A stretch of 14,341 nt of DNA, taken from an uncultured Eubacteriales bacterium. GTDB lineage: Bacteria > Bacillota_A > Clostridia > Christensenellales > Aristaeellaceae. How positions within the stretch are numbered: the stretch's first letter is position 1; every line of letters begins with the position of its first letter. Where the stretch lies: the NCBI GenBank assembly GCA_902775835.1, contig CACYNZ010000056.1:1-14341 (forward strand), in the 5' to 3' direction. Positions 14,071 to 14,341 of this stretch are shown piece by piece. The notes beneath the pieces were generated by a model. That model was not told the origin of the DNA. It did not search any database and saw nothing but the letters and a program-made list of their open reading frames with translations. Both the position numbers and the translations under genes were made by a program.

Positions 14071-14341
14071 ATGTCACAGAATGGACCACGCGGACGCGTC
14101 CGCAAGGTGGAAGGCACCGCCAAGGGGCCGGAACGCAAAGAACAGGTAAATACGCAGGGGCCCGTCGGCAAGCAGGACGGTTACGCTGAGCGCCGTGAGC
14201 AGAATGCCCGGCCTTCATCCCAGTCCCCTGTTCAGGGAAGACCTTCCGCTGCCAGGCCGGCAGCCCAGACAGGCAGCCCGCGGCCCGCACAGCCTCAGTC
14301 ATCCGGATCACAGACAGGCCGGCCTTCCGGCGCACCCCAGA
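14071..14341 (+). CDS. N-terminal part of a disordered basic protein (runs off window)
   Basis: Ninety codons are open to the window edge. The ATG has an excellent GGGAGGT ribosome binding site 6-7 nt upstream and a promoter in front, so it is a real gene. The visible part begins MSQNGPRGRVRKVEG, contains GPVGKQDGYAERREQ, and then becomes rich in Gln, Pro, Ser, Arg, Ala and Gly with no hydrophobic segment. It is basic and very probably disordered. Such leaders often precede a membrane segment or a folded domain, which here would lie beyond the window. The family was not recognised. Confidence 0.8.
   Translation, partial: MSQNGPRGRVRKVEGTAKGPERKEQVNTQGPVGKQDGYAERREQNARPSSQSPVQGRPSAARPAAQTGSPRPAQPQSSGSQTGRPSGAPQ

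Overview
The window looks like chromosomal DNA from a Gram-positive bacterium of the Firmicutes (Bacillota), probably a moderately GC-rich member of the Clostridia or Erysipelotrichia. Evidence: an HrcA/CIRCE heat-shock control region, strong purine-rich Shine-Dalgarno sites, sigma-A-type promoters with 16-17 bp spacers, a rimO-pgsA operon, and a TipAS-type MerR regulator. The genus cannot be read from the sequence. There is no tRNA, rRNA, CRISPR array, insertion sequence or phage gene.

Layout. (1) 1-220, minus strand: the first 39 codons of hrcA, its CIRCE operator and a near-consensus promoter. (2) 417-2763, minus strand: a tight three-gene operon of a response regulator with a SARP-like DNA-binding domain, a multi-pass LytS/YpdA-type sensor kinase and an 80-residue acidic protein; it reads toward hrcA. 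(3) 2850-5583, plus strand: rimO, pgsA and a histidine-phosphatase gene joined by short overlaps and closed by a 15-bp-stem terminator. (4) 5609-6395, minus strand: a MerR/TipAS regulator with its own 19-bp-spacer promoter and internal dyad. (5) 6415-9786, minus strand: a large UvrD/helicase-IV-like protein with a nuclease-like insert, two zinc ribbons and a C-terminal winged-helix-like region. (6) 9817-12692, minus strand: two unrecognised envelope proteins, one secreted and one single-pass with cytoplasmic NPY repeats, each with its own promoter; both have a terminator. (7) 12825-13922, minus strand: a zinc-dependent medium-chain dehydrogenase. (8) 14032-14341, plus strand: the start of a disordered, basic protein running off the window.

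How the genes fit together. The rimO-pgsA-phosphatase operon mixes ribosome modification with phospholipid synthesis; the phosphatase, translationally coupled to pgsA, is a candidate for an unassigned dephosphorylation step. The kinase/regulator operon is a signalling unit with an unknown signal. The two envelope genes are neighbours on one strand but transcribed separately. Nothing here is clearly a new defence or mobile system. The best leads are the pgsA-coupled phosphatase, the SARP-type two-component operon with its small acidic third gene, the NPY-repeat membrane protein, and clustered dyad motifs in two intergenic regions.
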